This document shows positions 45,491 through 54,484 of a DNA stretch of 64,000 nucleotides, one piece after another (within the stretch, counting starts at the first letter, position 1; each line of letters begins with the position of its first letter). Under the pieces are notes generated by a model. The model had not been told where the DNA came from. It did no database searches and saw only the letters and a list, made by a program, of their open reading frames with translations. Source of the DNA: Clostridium niameyense (GTDB lineage: Bacteria > Bacillota > Clostridia > Clostridiales > Clostridiaceae). Both the position numbers and the translations under genes were made by a program. Location: NCBI RefSeq assembly GCF_001243045.1, contig NZ_LN849007.1:1640989-1704988 (forward strand), in the 5' to 3' direction.

Positions 45491-45514
45491 TTAAATGAAT
45501 CTGGGTTCATTTAA
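45491..45514. promoter_or_regulatory. Operator-like dyad upstream of tetR
   Basis: TTAAATGAA and TTCATTTAA are exact complements around TCTGGG. The core ATGAATCTGGGTTCAT differs from the site at 36852-36868 (ATGAACTGAGTTCAT) by one inserted and one changed base. Likely bound by the adjacent TetR protein. Confidence 0.6.
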
Positions 45515-45569
45515 CAACTATAACTAATTTTATATTCTAAGCATAACTTTGTCAAATGCTATTTATATA

Positions 45570-46046
45570 TTATTTTTTTAAACATTCCACCAATATATAT
45601 ATTTTTAAATTTTCAGATAATATTAATTTTTTGACTTTGATTTTATATTCTTTTTCATTTATTTTCATTATTCTATTATCTATAACAGACATTAATACAT
45701 CTGCATCTAATTTATCTATCTCCTTACCTATTACATTATTATACTTTTCTTTAATATATTTTTCTAGCTCTATTGAAACTATTTCATTTTCCTTTTCATC
45801 TTTAAACTTAGTATCTAATTCTACTTTTTTTAATATTAATTTTTTCTTATGTAATTTATCTTCAAAGTTTTCTAGTCTAACCTCTTGTTCTTCTATTATA
45901 GAATTTAAATATTCTATTTCCCTATGATACTGTTCTATTCTATAACTTATTAAAATATTAAAAATTAATATTCCTAATAATACTCCTGTAAGTATACCCA
46001 CCCCAAATAAAAAAATATATTTTCTTCCATTTTTTATATTTTCCAT
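45570..46046 (-). CDS. ytrI: YtrI-like sporulation membrane protein
   Basis: A 158-residue protein with one N-terminal membrane segment (about 10-32), a coiled coil (about 36-75) and a C-terminal alpha/beta region (about 78-158). This layout and its position overlapping the end of ytrH by 13 bases match YtrI, which with YtrH is made in the mother cell during sporulation in Bacillus. Sequence divergence is large, so the name relies partly on context. Confidence 0.78.
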   Translation of the reverse strand: MENIKNGRKYIFLFGVGILTGVLLGILIFNILISYRIEQYHREIEYLNSIIEEQEVRLENFEDKLHKKKLILKKVELDTKFKDEKENEIVSIELEKYIKEKYNNVIGKEIDKLDADVLMSVIDNRIMKINEKEYKIKVKKLILSENLKIYILVECLKK

Positions 46047-46372
46047 ATTTCACCGCATTTATCTATTAATTTTATAAATTTAAAAGCTAGATTAGCTCCT
46101 ATCAGCGCTGACATTATATAAAATATTTGTTTAATCATCCCCCTAAATTCTCCTCTAAAAATACCTTCCTCTAAAATAGAAAAGGATGAAAAAGTGCCTC
46201 CTAAGGCTATAGCTACGGCCCATATCTTAATAGAATTAGCTATACCGGTCATAATTTTTAAGGGAGGATCATTATTTATAATAGCTCCTATTCCTGCAAA
46301 AGCACTTCCACCTATCACTACCCCAAAGGCTACGAGAAAACTATATATAATATTAGTTACAAATCCTCTCAT
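46034..46372 (-). CDS. ytrH: YtrH family sporulation protein
   Basis: A 112-residue membrane protein with about three segments and the family sequence FLVAFGVVIGGSAFAGIGAI near the N-terminus, followed by DPPLKIMTGIANSIKIWAVAIA and a C-terminal SALIGANLAFKFI segment. YtrH is a spore-coat-related mother-cell protein in Bacillus. It is the first gene of the ytrH-ytrI pair. Presence of this pair indicates a spore former. Confidence 0.9.
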   Translation of the reverse strand: MRGFVTNIIYSFLVAFGVVIGGSAFAGIGAIINNDPPLKIMTGIANSIKIWAVAIALGGTFSSFSILEEGIFRGEFRGMIKQIFYIMSALIGANLAFKFIKLIDKCGEIWKI

Positions 46373-46452
46373 TCATGTTCCTCAATAAATTACTATCTAT
46401 AAAAAATTTATGAATAAAATTAGGTTTTTATAACTAATAGGTTTTTTTAATA

Positions 46453-46818
46453 TTATTTGGCAATATTCTCCCATTGATCATAAAATTCCGTTAATCCTGA
46501 TAGGGTTATGCCTAGGTCTTTAGCCTTTATAGCACCTTTTATTCTTGCAATATTATTAGTTATATCATTTATTTCATCTAATTCTGAACCAAATTGAACT
46601 CTTTTTAAAACCTTTCTACAAGCATTATCTAGTTTTTCTATTTCTTCTTGGGCTTTATCCCAATCTTCTGCTTCTGCATATGCCATTGTAACACTTATAT
46701 ATTTATTTACGTCTTCCTGTTCATTTCTAGGTTTTTTCATATATTCACCACTTAACATAATACACACAAATGCTATAACTGCTATTACTGGAATTGCTCT
46801 TACTAAAAACTTTCTCAT
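46453..46818 (-). CDS. DUF4363 family protein
   Basis: A 121-residue protein with an N-terminal membrane segment or signal (about 5-23) and a helical extracytoplasmic domain with AYAEAEDWDKAQEEIEKL and IKAKDLGITLSGLTEFYDQW, matching DUF4363. It follows the DUF421 gene by 29 bases; the two families occur together in many clostridia. Function unknown. Confidence 0.85.
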   Translation of the reverse strand: MRKFLVRAIPVIAVIAFVCIMLSGEYMKKPRNEQEDVNKYISVTMAYAEAEDWDKAQEEIEKLDNACRKVLKRVQFGSELDEINDITNNIARIKGAIKAKDLGITLSGLTEFYDQWENIAK

Positions 46819-46847
46819 AATATACCTTCTCTCTCATATTGACTCTC

Positions 46848-47579
46848 TTAATAAGGACCCTTATAATCTCCTACATCTATTATTTTATCTAAAGTATCCT
46901 TATACGTGTCTACATATAAATTTTTACACTGCTCATCTATAGTAGCTAAAAAAACTTCAGAGAAATTATGTATTCCTTGTTTATTAAGCTGAGTTTTAAG
47001 CCAATCCTCACTTTTATTTACAGTTTTTAAATTTTGTTTTATTAATTTTCCATCATAAATAACTTCTACCCCAATACCTTTTTTGAAGCTTTGAATATTT
47101 AAATCTTTAGGGGTTATGGGGTTATTTTCTGGTTTTTTTAGTATAGATAATTTCCCATCAGATTCTAATATGCCATATTCCACCTCAGATACATCAAAAA
47201 CTCCCTGATTTCTTAATAATTCTAATAAATTTGAAATCCTAAATCTCATTTTTCTTAATTCATTTTCCATGATTTTACCATTCATGATAACAATACTGGG
47301 CTCTCCCTCCATATATTTCGCCGCATATTTCCACTTTAATGTAATAATTTGCATAAAAAATCCTGCTGCCATCCAAGTCATTAATCCTACCCAATGAGGC
47401 CAAGCTTTACTGGATAAATCTGTGGTAAGACTTGAAGCTGTGGATCCTATAGTTATTCCTAATACATAATCAAAAAAAGTAAGCTGACTTATTTGTTGTT
47501 TTCCTAATATACGAGCAAATATTAAAAGAGTAAAAAATCCAATAATTCCTCTTACAAGAACTACAATAGCTTCATTCAT
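46848..47579 (-). CDS. DUF421 (YetF-like) membrane protein
   Basis: A 243-residue protein with three N-terminal membrane segments (about 5-25, 35-55, 62-82; the family text GKQQISQLTFFDYVLGITIGS is seen in parts GKQQISQLTFFDYV and LGITIGS) and a cytoplasmic YetF-type domain (about 85-165) with EGEPSIVIMNGKI and LRNQGVFDVSEVEYGILESDG. Several members are linked to spore or envelope functions. A further C-terminal part (about 170-243) follows. Operon with the DUF4363 gene. Confidence 0.9.
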   Translation of the reverse strand: MNEAIVVLVRGIIGFFTLLIFARILGKQQISQLTFFDYVLGITIGSTASSLTTDLSSKAWPHWVGLMTWMAAGFFMQIITLKWKYAAKYMEGEPSIVIMNGKIMENELRKMRFRISNLLELLRNQGVFDVSEVEYGILESDGKLSILKKPENNPITPKDLNIQSFKKGIGVEVIYDGKLIKQNLKTVNKSEDWLKTQLNKQGIHNFSEVFLATIDEQCKNLYVDTYKDTLDKIIDVGDYKGPY

Positions 47580-47757
47580 AAATTATCACCTTTACTTAAA
47601 AAATTTGAAATCTTATTGATAATAAATATTCATTTATATTATTCTACAAAGTAAGTAATTTATGTGATAACGGTATTATCTGTAAGAATAATGATATTCA
47701 CCTTGATTTATTTTTAATTATTATTATCAATTGATATTAGAATTCATAATTTTTTTA

Positions 47758-47786
47758 TTGAACATTATTTATATTACTAATATAAT
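47758..47786 (+). promoter_or_regulatory. Promoter of the cation diffusion facilitator gene
   Basis: TTGAAC (47758-47763) and a perfect TATAAT (47781-47786) are 17 bases apart, 53 bases before the start codon. One of the best vegetative promoter matches in the window. Confidence 0.7.
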
Positions 47787-47838
47787 ATAGTATTATAAGG
47801 CGATTTTTATTTTTCAATTAATAACGAGGTGTTTTTAT

Positions 47839-48723
47839 ATGAAAAGTTTTGAAAGATTAAGAATAGGTAATAGGGTATCTAAAATAACCATAATATTGAA
47901 TATAATTTTATCTGCAGTAAAGATATTTTTTGGTATTATAGGAAAAAGTTCTGCCACTATTGCAGATGGTGTACATTCTATATCAGACGTTTTATCTACA
48001 GTAGCCGTGATGATCGGACTTAAAATTTCTTCTAAGCCTGCTGATAAAAATCATCCTTATGGACATGAAAAGTTAGAGCCTATTATAGCTAAAATTTTAG
48101 CCACGTTGCTTTTTTTAACAGGTATATTCATAGGTTTGAACAGCATAGAAATTATAAATAATAAAAACTTTTCAATCCCAAGGAAATTAACTATTTATGT
48201 AGCGCTTTTATCCATAATCACAAAAGAATGTATGTATAGATACACTTTAAAAGCTGCAAAAAAAATAAATAGTACAGCTCTTAAAGCAGATGCATGGCAT
48301 CATCGTTCTGATGCCTTTTCTTCTATAGGAACCTTAGTAGGTATTATTGGGGCTAGATTAAAATATCCTATATTAGATCCTATTGCCTCTTTAGTAATAT
48401 GTTTATTTATATTTAAAGTATCTATAGATATCTATAAGGATTCTATAAATCAACTAATAGATCATGCTGCAGATGATAAAACTATAAATTCAATAAAAAA
48501 AGAAATCAATTCTATAAAAAGTGTTAAAAAATTAGATGTGTTAAAAACAAGAGTTCATGGAAATAAACTTTATGTAGACGTGGAAATATCCGTGGATAAT
48601 ACCCTTTCTTTAAATAAGGCACATGATATAGCTGAACTAGTTCATAAAAAAATTGAACTTTGTAATTCAGATATAATTCACTGTATGGTTCACGTAAATC
48701 CTTATAAAGAAGAACCTTCTTAA
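47839..48723 (+). CDS. Cation diffusion facilitator family metal exporter
   Basis: A 294-residue metal/proton antiporter. Six membrane segments in the N-terminal 200 residues carry the two metal-site motifs ADGVHSISDVLST (about 40-52, HxxxD) and ADAWHHRSDAFSS (about 150-162, HxxxD); the C-terminal cytoplasmic domain (about 210-290) has the ferredoxin-like fold with a VDVEISVD strand. Metals commonly moved by this family are Zn, Fe, Co, Cd and Mn; which one is not evident. GAGGTG precedes ATG 47839. Confidence 0.93.
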   Translation: MKSFERLRIGNRVSKITIILNIILSAVKIFFGIIGKSSATIADGVHSISDVLSTVAVMIGLKISSKPADKNHPYGHEKLEPIIAKILATLLFLTGIFIGLNSIEIINNKNFSIPRKLTIYVALLSIITKECMYRYTLKAAKKINSTALKADAWHHRSDAFSSIGTLVGIIGARLKYPILDPIASLVICLFIFKVSIDIYKDSINQLIDHAADDKTINSIKKEINSIKSVKKLDVLKTRVHGNKLYVDVEISVDNTLSLNKAHDIAELVHKKIELCNSDIIHCMVHVNPYKEEPS

Positions 48724-48726
48724 ATA

Positions 48727-48776
48727 AAAATATCTGCCTTAATTATACAAAATAAAAATATTAAGGCAGATATTTT
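48727..48776 (+). terminator. Bidirectional terminator
   Basis: AAAATATCTGCCTTAA and TTAAGGCAGATATTTT form a 16-bp perfect stem between the convergent CDF and LapA-like genes. Confidence 0.88.
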
Positions 48777-48805
48777 AATATAAAACTATAATAAATTTAT
48801 TTTTA

Positions 48806-49132
48806 TTATGAATCATTGTCCATAGCACTTTCTTTTTGTGGTAGTTCTTCTGTTTTTTCATCTATTATATCTTTAGAAACCTTTATGTTTTCTTCTAACT
48901 CTTGAACTTTTCTTAATAAATTTTTATTTTCCTTTTTAATATTAAATTCCTTTTTTATTCCTAATAATGCTACTATCACTGCCCCTAATATAGCTGAGAT
49001 TAAAATTATGAGAGCTAAGGATATGTTAGCTTGCCAAAACAAAAATTTTATAGGCATAACTGCTGAATTCTGTATAGCAAATATGGCTACTATTAATGCC
49101 GCTATAAGAGAAAATATAAAACCATTTCTCAT
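48806..49132 (-). CDS. LapA/DUF1049 family membrane protein
   Basis: A 108-residue protein with two membrane segments (about 4-22 and 38-60) and the family sequence FAIQNSAVMPIKFLFWQANI between them, followed by a cytoplasmic coiled coil (about 64-95) and an acidic end. In proteobacteria the related LapA takes part in lipopolysaccharide assembly; in Firmicutes the role is unknown. GGGGAGGA precedes ATG 49132. Confidence 0.85.
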   Translation of the reverse strand: MRNGFIFSLIAALIVAIFAIQNSAVMPIKFLFWQANISLALIILISAILGAVIVALLGIKKEFNIKKENKNLLRKVQELEENIKVSKDIIDEKTEELPQKESAMDNDS

Positions 49133-49235
49133 ATAATCCTCCCCTTTCTATATGTAACCTATATATCTATTTTATTAACTATGAAAATAATATCATTTAC
49201 TTTATATATTATCAATAATTATCTTATAATATAAA

Positions 49236-51389
49236 TTAATCTATAAATTCCTTTATATAACTCCTAGTTTTTCTATCTTTTATATCATACAAGTCTAAAA
49301 TAGTATCATCAATTTGGTTTATGTATTGTTTACTCCAATTATTCAAAGAGCTTGTACATGTTGAGCTATTTATTATATTATCTACCAAGTTTGCAATTTC
49401 TAACTGCTTTTCAATAGTACATTTTTTAATAGGGATACTATTTAATCTATATTTTTTTATTTGAGGTGTAGAATTTTTATTTGTAATTAAAAAATTTTTA
49501 TAATACCAATTTATTAATTTAGAATTTAAAATAGCTAAAATATATTTATAATCAAATTCTTTATCAACATTTATTATGCCATACAGTGATTGTTCTATAG
49601 GAAATCCATTTAAATCATAGGCCGCTATTATTTCTTTGCCTGTTTTTCTTACAAGAATTTTTTCTTTTTTCTTTAGTTTCTTTAGATTTTTGGTACCACC
49701 TTTTATATTTTCATCTATTAAATTATAATAATAATGAGATTTACAAAAATACCTTTCTATATTTTCTCCTTTATAAACTTCTATTTCTTTAGGATTTACT
49801 TGCTGTTTATTTATTTTTTTAGAAACACCAATAAATCCTGTAAAAGTATCCCCTATATCCCCTAAGGCTCTTGAATCTATAAATATTTTTTCTTTTATAT
49901 CATTACTAAAATTAAAACTAGTATAATTGAATTCAAAATTAGAAGAATTTAAATATTCCTTTTGAGGCAACTTATATTGTCTTTTATCTAACACATCTAT
50001 ATTAATATTATTTTCTTTTATATTTTCTTTTTTTATCGTAAACACCATAGCTTCCGTTATTATACTTGGAAAGGAAATATTAAAGATTAAATTTTTTATA
50101 GCATAATTTTGTAATATATACTGCCTAAAATTCTTATACTGTTTGTTTTTAGAAAAATTAATAGGCACTACAAAAGAAATATATCCACCATATTTTGTTT
50201 TTTCCATAGCTCTATCAATAAAATACTTAAACAAATTAGGTGAATGTAAATTCCCTTTATAATTCTCCCTATAATATTTAAATTTTTCACTAGATATTTC
50301 TTGCTTGTGTTTTCTAAGTAAAGAAACCCATGGTGGATTACCTATGATATAATCAAATTCTTTTTTCCAAAATTCATATATATATTTGTTGTGTTTTAAA
50401 TATTTAAATTCCTTTTCCCATTTTATTAAACTATCACAATTAACCACATTTAACTTATCTATATTTTTATCTATATCTTTAGACAATAAATTTATAACAA
50501 GTATTTGAATAGCAAATTTATCTATATCTGCCCCATATATTAAATTATTTAATATATGATAGTGTATATTCTCTTGTTGCCAATAATCATATCCGTTTAA
50601 TCTTATATCTTGTCCATTTTTTCTTAAAATATAAGATTTTTTTCCATATATCCTTCTAAGACTATCTAAATTTTTCAAAAATTTATTTCTTAAAATATCA
50701 TAAGTTTCTATTAAAAAGTACCCACAACCACTAGAAATATCTGCTATGGTTACAAAAGGCTTCTTAACCACATCTATATTTTCTACAGTACTTTCTAAAA
50801 TAGATTTCACTACTTTTTTAGGGGTATAAAATTGCCCCACAGATTTTTTCAGATTTTTTTCTACTATACTCTCATATATCTCACCTAAATCATAAGGACT
50901 TAAATTAACATCAAACTCCAAAACATCCTCTACAATTTTATTAATTTTTATTTTGTATCGTGATATATTACAATCACTACAAAATAATTCATTAAATTCA
51001 TACTTATTATTTACATGAAACATTTGTGATAAAAACTTTTTATCTACATTATAAAATAAAAGATTTATTAATTCCTCAAAGCTATATCTAAATACAACAT
51101 TACTTAAATCTTCCCTTTCATATATATCTTTATTTAATTTTATATTATCTTGTTCACAGATTTTTAGTATTAAAGTTTTTAGTATTAATATATAGGAGGA
51201 TTTTCTACAAAATAAATCTATAGTTGTTTTTTTATCATTAGTATTTTGAATTTCTCTATCTATGATATTTTTAAAATCTTTATAGTTTTTATACCTATAA
51301 TCAAATAAATTTAAATAGCATTCTAATACTTTTTTATATTGTTTATTTAACATACAAATAAAATTACAAAAGGTTATTTTGCTTTTCAT
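49236..51389 (-). CDS. N6-adenine DNA methyltransferase, Eco57I/TaqI-like, apparently solitary
   Basis: A 717-residue class gamma-like adenine methyltransferase. The N-terminal 170 residues are helical with no nuclease motif I can see; motif X appears as GQFYTPKKVV (about 185-194), the SAM motif as ADISSGCGYF (about 216-225; usual form DPACGSGxF), the catalytic motif as YIIGNPPWVSLL (about 347-358). The C-terminal 220 residues look like a TaqI-type target-recognition domain (with PKEIEVYKGENIERYF). No restriction enzyme or second specificity gene is adjacent, so it may be an orphan epigenetic methylase or the modification part of a lost type IIG system. Confidence 0.85.
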   Translation of the reverse strand: MKSKITFCNFICMLNKQYKKVLECYLNLFDYRYKNYKDFKNIIDREIQNTNDKKTTIDLFCRKSSYILILKTLILKICEQDNIKLNKDIYEREDLSNVVFRYSFEELINLLFYNVDKKFLSQMFHVNNKYEFNELFCSDCNISRYKIKINKIVEDVLEFDVNLSPYDLGEIYESIVEKNLKKSVGQFYTPKKVVKSILESTVENIDVVKKPFVTIADISSGCGYFLIETYDILRNKFLKNLDSLRRIYGKKSYILRKNGQDIRLNGYDYWQQENIHYHILNNLIYGADIDKFAIQILVINLLSKDIDKNIDKLNVVNCDSLIKWEKEFKYLKHNKYIYEFWKKEFDYIIGNPPWVSLLRKHKQEISSEKFKYYRENYKGNLHSPNLFKYFIDRAMEKTKYGGYISFVVPINFSKNKQYKNFRQYILQNYAIKNLIFNISFPSIITEAMVFTIKKENIKENNINIDVLDKRQYKLPQKEYLNSSNFEFNYTSFNFSNDIKEKIFIDSRALGDIGDTFTGFIGVSKKINKQQVNPKEIEVYKGENIERYFCKSHYYYNLIDENIKGGTKNLKKLKKKEKILVRKTGKEIIAAYDLNGFPIEQSLYGIINVDKEFDYKYILAILNSKLINWYYKNFLITNKNSTPQIKKYRLNSIPIKKCTIEKQLEIANLVDNIINSSTCTSSLNNWSKQYINQIDDTILDLYDIKDRKTRSYIKEFID

Positions 51390-51442
51390 ATATTAATTTT
51401 CTCCTTAAAATTTCTAATTAAATACACTATAATTTATAAATA

Positions 51443-52060
51443 TTATTTTTTTCTTAAGGACACCCATGAACTTTCATCTATATAATATCTCCATAAGAAA
51501 TCCTTTGCCTCCTCAGCATAATCTATTCCAACCCTTTTAGCTTCTACTATAGTAAATTGTTCTTCATCATTATATTGTTCTATATATAACTTATCTTCAC
51601 ATAAATTTTCCATATTGTTATGTTTATCTATATTAAATGCCATGCAAAACTTTGAAGGTCCTGAAGTTAAATTCTTTTTTTGCATCTTAGTTAAATCCTT
51701 TAATGGTTTATTAAATCTTAATTTTGACATTTTTTCTATTCCTTCTAATGGCTCTACCGCTCTTATTAAAACACCTTCTGGAACTTCTTTTTTACCAGTT
51801 ATTACATTAAAGCAAAAATATTTACCATATATAAAATAAACATAAGTAATACCTGGTTCCCCATATAATGGCTCTAGCCTTTCAGTTCTCTTTCCTCCAA
51901 AAGCATGGGAAGCCTTGTCTATGGCTCCAATATAAGCTTCCGTCTCTACTATTTTCCCCTTTAGGGTTACTCCATCTACTTTATGTACTATAACTTTTCC
52001 TAGAAGTTCTCTTGCAACTTCTCTAGCATCTCTACTATAAAATTCTTTAGTCAGCTTCAT
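51443..52060 (-). CDS. DNA-3-methyladenine glycosylase (AAG/MPG type)
   Basis: A 205-residue base-excision repair enzyme that removes alkylated purines. The family core is present: [34 protein letters not shown] with the catalytic Glu, [31 protein letters not shown] and [18 protein letters not shown] 52060 follows GAGGTGG by six bases; the GTG at 52075 lies in that site. It is 54 bases upstream of the DNA methyltransferase gene on the same strand. Confidence 0.93.
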   Translation of the reverse strand: MKLTKEFYSRDAREVARELLGKVIVHKVDGVTLKGKIVETEAYIGAIDKASHAFGGKRTERLEPLYGEPGITYVYFIYGKYFCFNVITGKKEVPEGVLIRAVEPLEGIEKMSKLRFNKPLKDLTKMQKKNLTSGPSKFCMAFNIDKHNNMENLCEDKLYIEQYNDEEQFTIVEAKRVGIDYAEEAKDFLWRYYIDESSWVSLRKK

Positions 52061-52186
52061 ACAAATCCACCTCACTTATTTAATTATACCAAAATATATA
52101 ATTTAACAAATAGAAATATACATCTTATTATAATTAAAGATTTATTTTAATATACCCTAATTTATTAATATTAATCTATATATAAA

Positions 52187-52237
52187 TAAAAAAACTACAA
52201 ATTAAAAAGTTATATCCTTAATAATTTAGTAGTTTTT
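52187..52237 (-). terminator. Terminator of the molybdenum operon
   Basis: AAAAACTACAAATTA and TAATTTAGTAGTTTTT pair with one bulged base and end in a T tract on the minus strand, just after the stop of the last operon gene. Confidence 0.75.
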
Positions 52238-52259
52238 GTATACTTAATTTTAATTTTTA

Positions 52260-52988
52260 CTATTTGCCATAAAAGCAAACTCTTTTTAATCCAAGTATAT
52301 ATGCAGCCCCTGCAAGAGTTGTTCCATAGAAGATAACTTCTTTATCTAAATTAATAAAATTTACTAAAGATCCATTACAAATAGTACTTCCTGTACAAAG
52401 AATAATATCTGCCCATTTAACTACAGACTCATAATCATTTATTCCATGTTCCACTAATGTATCATATTTTATTTTACCTATATTATCTTCATTTAAATCT
52501 AATACCCTAACATGAAAATCATCTTTTATATGTTCCAATATAGAAGGTTGAAATCCTATAAGGGCAATTTTACAATTATCATAATTCTTTTTTAAATAGT
52601 CCAAATATTTTTCTCCACACAGCTCTGGTTCTTCATTTTTACAATGAATAGTGCCTCCAACAACCCCTAAATGCTTTAACACTGCATTTAATGTTGATAT
52701 AAATATTACTTTATTATAGTTATCATCTAAATCTAAAGACAATATTTCTGATAAGGTACCCTCATAAATAGAAGGTGAAGATGTAAATGCTTGTCCTACA
52801 GAATCTTTAAATTTAGCCTCTATCATAACTTCCTTTCCATTTAAAATAGGAAAATCTTTTCTTTTAGTTTCTCCTATAGCCTCTTTAGGACTTAAAGTTT
52901 TAGTAGTTACTAACACTTTATCTTCTTTTAAATCATTTTCTAATATAATAGTTTCAAATTTTTCTTTGATCTTATCATATATATTCAT
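52260..52988 (-). CDS. DUF364 (putative heavy-metal chelation) protein in the molybdenum operon
   Basis: A 242-residue cytosolic protein with an N-terminal DUF4213-like part (about 1-85, with EAIGETKRKDFPILNGKEVM) and a C-terminal Rossmann-like DUF364 part (about 95-240, with ISTLNAVLKHLG, KIALIGFQPSILEHI and ADIILCTGSTICNGSL). Families of this type are described as possible metal chelators; relatives sit near metal uptake genes. The start (ATG 52988, seven bases after GGGAG) lies inside the end of the modC-like gene, which implies translational coupling. A role in handling molybdate, tungstate or the cofactor is inferred from position only. Confidence 0.85.
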   Translation of the reverse strand: MNIYDKIKEKFETIILENDLKEDKVLVTTKTLSPKEAIGETKRKDFPILNGKEVMIEAKFKDSVGQAFTSSPSIYEGTLSEILSLDLDDNYNKVIFISTLNAVLKHLGVVGGTIHCKNEEPELCGEKYLDYLKKNYDNCKIALIGFQPSILEHIKDDFHVRVLDLNEDNIGKIKYDTLVEHGINDYESVVKWADIILCTGSTICNGSLVNFINLDKEVIFYGTTLAGAAYILGLKRVCFYGK

Positions 52989-53670
52989 ATAAAAACTCCC
53001 TTCCTTTAGATTTAATTGAAGCATCTACAGATAACACATTTGATATAGTATTATTTTTCATAATTCCTATTTTATCTGCAAAAAATAATGCTTCATCTAT
53101 ATCATGAGTTACATGAATTACTGTTGGATTAAATTTTATATGTATATCCTTTAACATTATTTTTAGACTATCTTTAGTTAAATAATCTAATGCGCTCATA
53201 GGTTCATCTAGTAATAATAATTTAGGGAATATAATTAAAGCTCTTGCTATAGCTACTCTTTGTTTTTCTCCTCCACTTAAATTTTTAGGATATCTATTTT
53301 TAAGATATGAAATTGATAATGTCTCTAACATTTCATCTATTTTATATTCTATTTCTTTTTTAGGAAACTTCCTAAGTTTTAATGCAAATCCTATATTCTC
53401 TGAAACTCTCATATGAGGAAAAAGTTCATAATTTTGATATACAAAACCTACTCCTCTTTTTTCTGGAGACAGCGTAGAAAGTTCCTGTCCTTGAAATTTC
53501 ATAGATCCTTCACCTATATTATATCTACCTGCTATAGTTTCCAAAAATACAGTTTTGCCTACTCCACTTTTTCCTAAAAGTACAAAATATTCACCTGAAT
53601 TTAAAGTTAAATTTATATTCTTTAATGAAAATTTAGAAATACTAAGAGATAAATTAGAAATTATAAACAT
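52975..53670 (-). CDS. modC: Molybdate ABC transporter ATPase (ModC-like)
   Basis: A 231-residue ATPase with Walker A GKSGVGKTVFLE, Q-loop VYQNYELFPHM, signature LSGGEKQRVAIARALI, Walker B LLLLDEPMSALD and a switch His in VTHDIDEA. It lacks the C-terminal TOBE (molybdate-sensing) domain of E. coli ModC, ending soon after the ATPase core. Assigned to molybdate by the adjacent modB and modA genes and the cofactor operon; tungstate is also possible. Confidence 0.9.
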   Translation of the reverse strand: MFIISNLSLSISKFSLKNINLTLNSGEYFVLLGKSGVGKTVFLETIAGRYNIGEGSMKFQGQELSTLSPEKRGVGFVYQNYELFPHMRVSENIGFALKLRKFPKKEIEYKIDEMLETLSISYLKNRYPKNLSGGEKQRVAIARALIIFPKLLLLDEPMSALDYLTKDSLKIMLKDIHIKFNPTVIHVTHDIDEALFFADKIGIMKNNTISNVLSVDASIKSKGREFLYEYI

Positions 53671-53684
53671 AAATCAACATTCCT

Positions 53685-54464
53685 TTAAACTTTTTTATCT
53701 ATTATTTCAAAAATCACAAGTGAAATCAACGATATTATTATTAATATAGTAGCTACACCAATAGCTACATCTAAATCTCCCGTAGACATATTTAAAAATA
53801 TAGCTGTAGGAATAACCTCTGTTTTCATTCTCGTGGATCCCGCCACCATCATAACTGCACCAAATTCCCCAAGTGCTCTTGACCAACTCATTATAGCTGC
53901 AGTTATAATCCCTTTTTTAAGTAAAGGCACTGTTACATATCTAAAAGCTTGAAATTCACTACAACCCAATGTTCTAGCTATAAACTCCATTCTATTGTTT
54001 GTTTCCTCTAAAGAAGTTGTTAATATTTTTATGCAAAAGGACAAATTAACAAATACTTGAGCCAATATAACACCATTTACAGTAAATACAAAATCTAAAT
54101 GGAGCTTATCGCAAAGAAGATTTGAAAAAGATGTTTTTCCAAATAATAATAATAATCCTATACCTGACACTATATGGGGTAATGACATAGGCAAATATAT
54201 TATAGAAGATAAAAAATTCTTAAACTTTAACTTCCCCCGTGAAAGTATATAACTTGTAGGTAAAGATAAAATTAAACAAATAAAAGTTGATATTATAGAA
54301 GTTTTTAAACTTAATTTTATAGAAAATAATACTTCTTCTGATTTTAAACAAGGAATAATATAAATTACTCCTCTATTTATAAGTAAAAAAAGAGGAGTAA
54401 TTATAAATAATACCGTTATTGTAAAGAAAACATATAATATACAATTAAAAGCTTTATTATTCAA
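53685..54464 (-). CDS. modB: Molybdate ABC transporter permease (ModB)
   Basis: A 259-residue inner-membrane subunit with about six segments and the coupling loop containing EFIARTLGCSEFQAFRYVTVPLL (seen in parts ARTLGCSEFQAFRYVTVPLL) followed by SWSRALGEFGAVMMVAGS, the conserved ModB EAA-type region. Start TTG 54464 after AAGGAA. It lies 14 bases before modC and 20 after modA. Confidence 0.92.
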   Translation of the reverse strand: MNNKAFNCILYVFFTITVLFIITPLFLLINRGVIYIIPCLKSEEVLFSIKLSLKTSIISTFICLILSLPTSYILSRGKLKFKNFLSSIIYLPMSLPHIVSGIGLLLLFGKTSFSNLLCDKLHLDFVFTVNGVILAQVFVNLSFCIKILTTSLEETNNRMEFIARTLGCSEFQAFRYVTVPLLKKGIITAAIMSWSRALGEFGAVMMVAGSTRMKTEVIPTAIFLNMSTGDLDVAIGVATILIIISLISLVIFEIIDKKV

Positions 54465-54484
54465 AATAAGTTTTCCTTATAAAT

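Noticed and set aside
45556-45927. Open frame of 123 codons on the plus strand
   Set aside because: It lies antisense to ytrI, which has a better ribosome site, a known family and an operon partner; its Ser/Phe/Ile-rich content is typical of an antisense frame.
47610-47720. Possible Fur-type box (TGATAATAAATATTCATT) upstream of the metal exporter gene
   Set aside because: The match is partial, the region is so AT-rich that such matches are expected by chance, and it is over 100 bases from the promoter.
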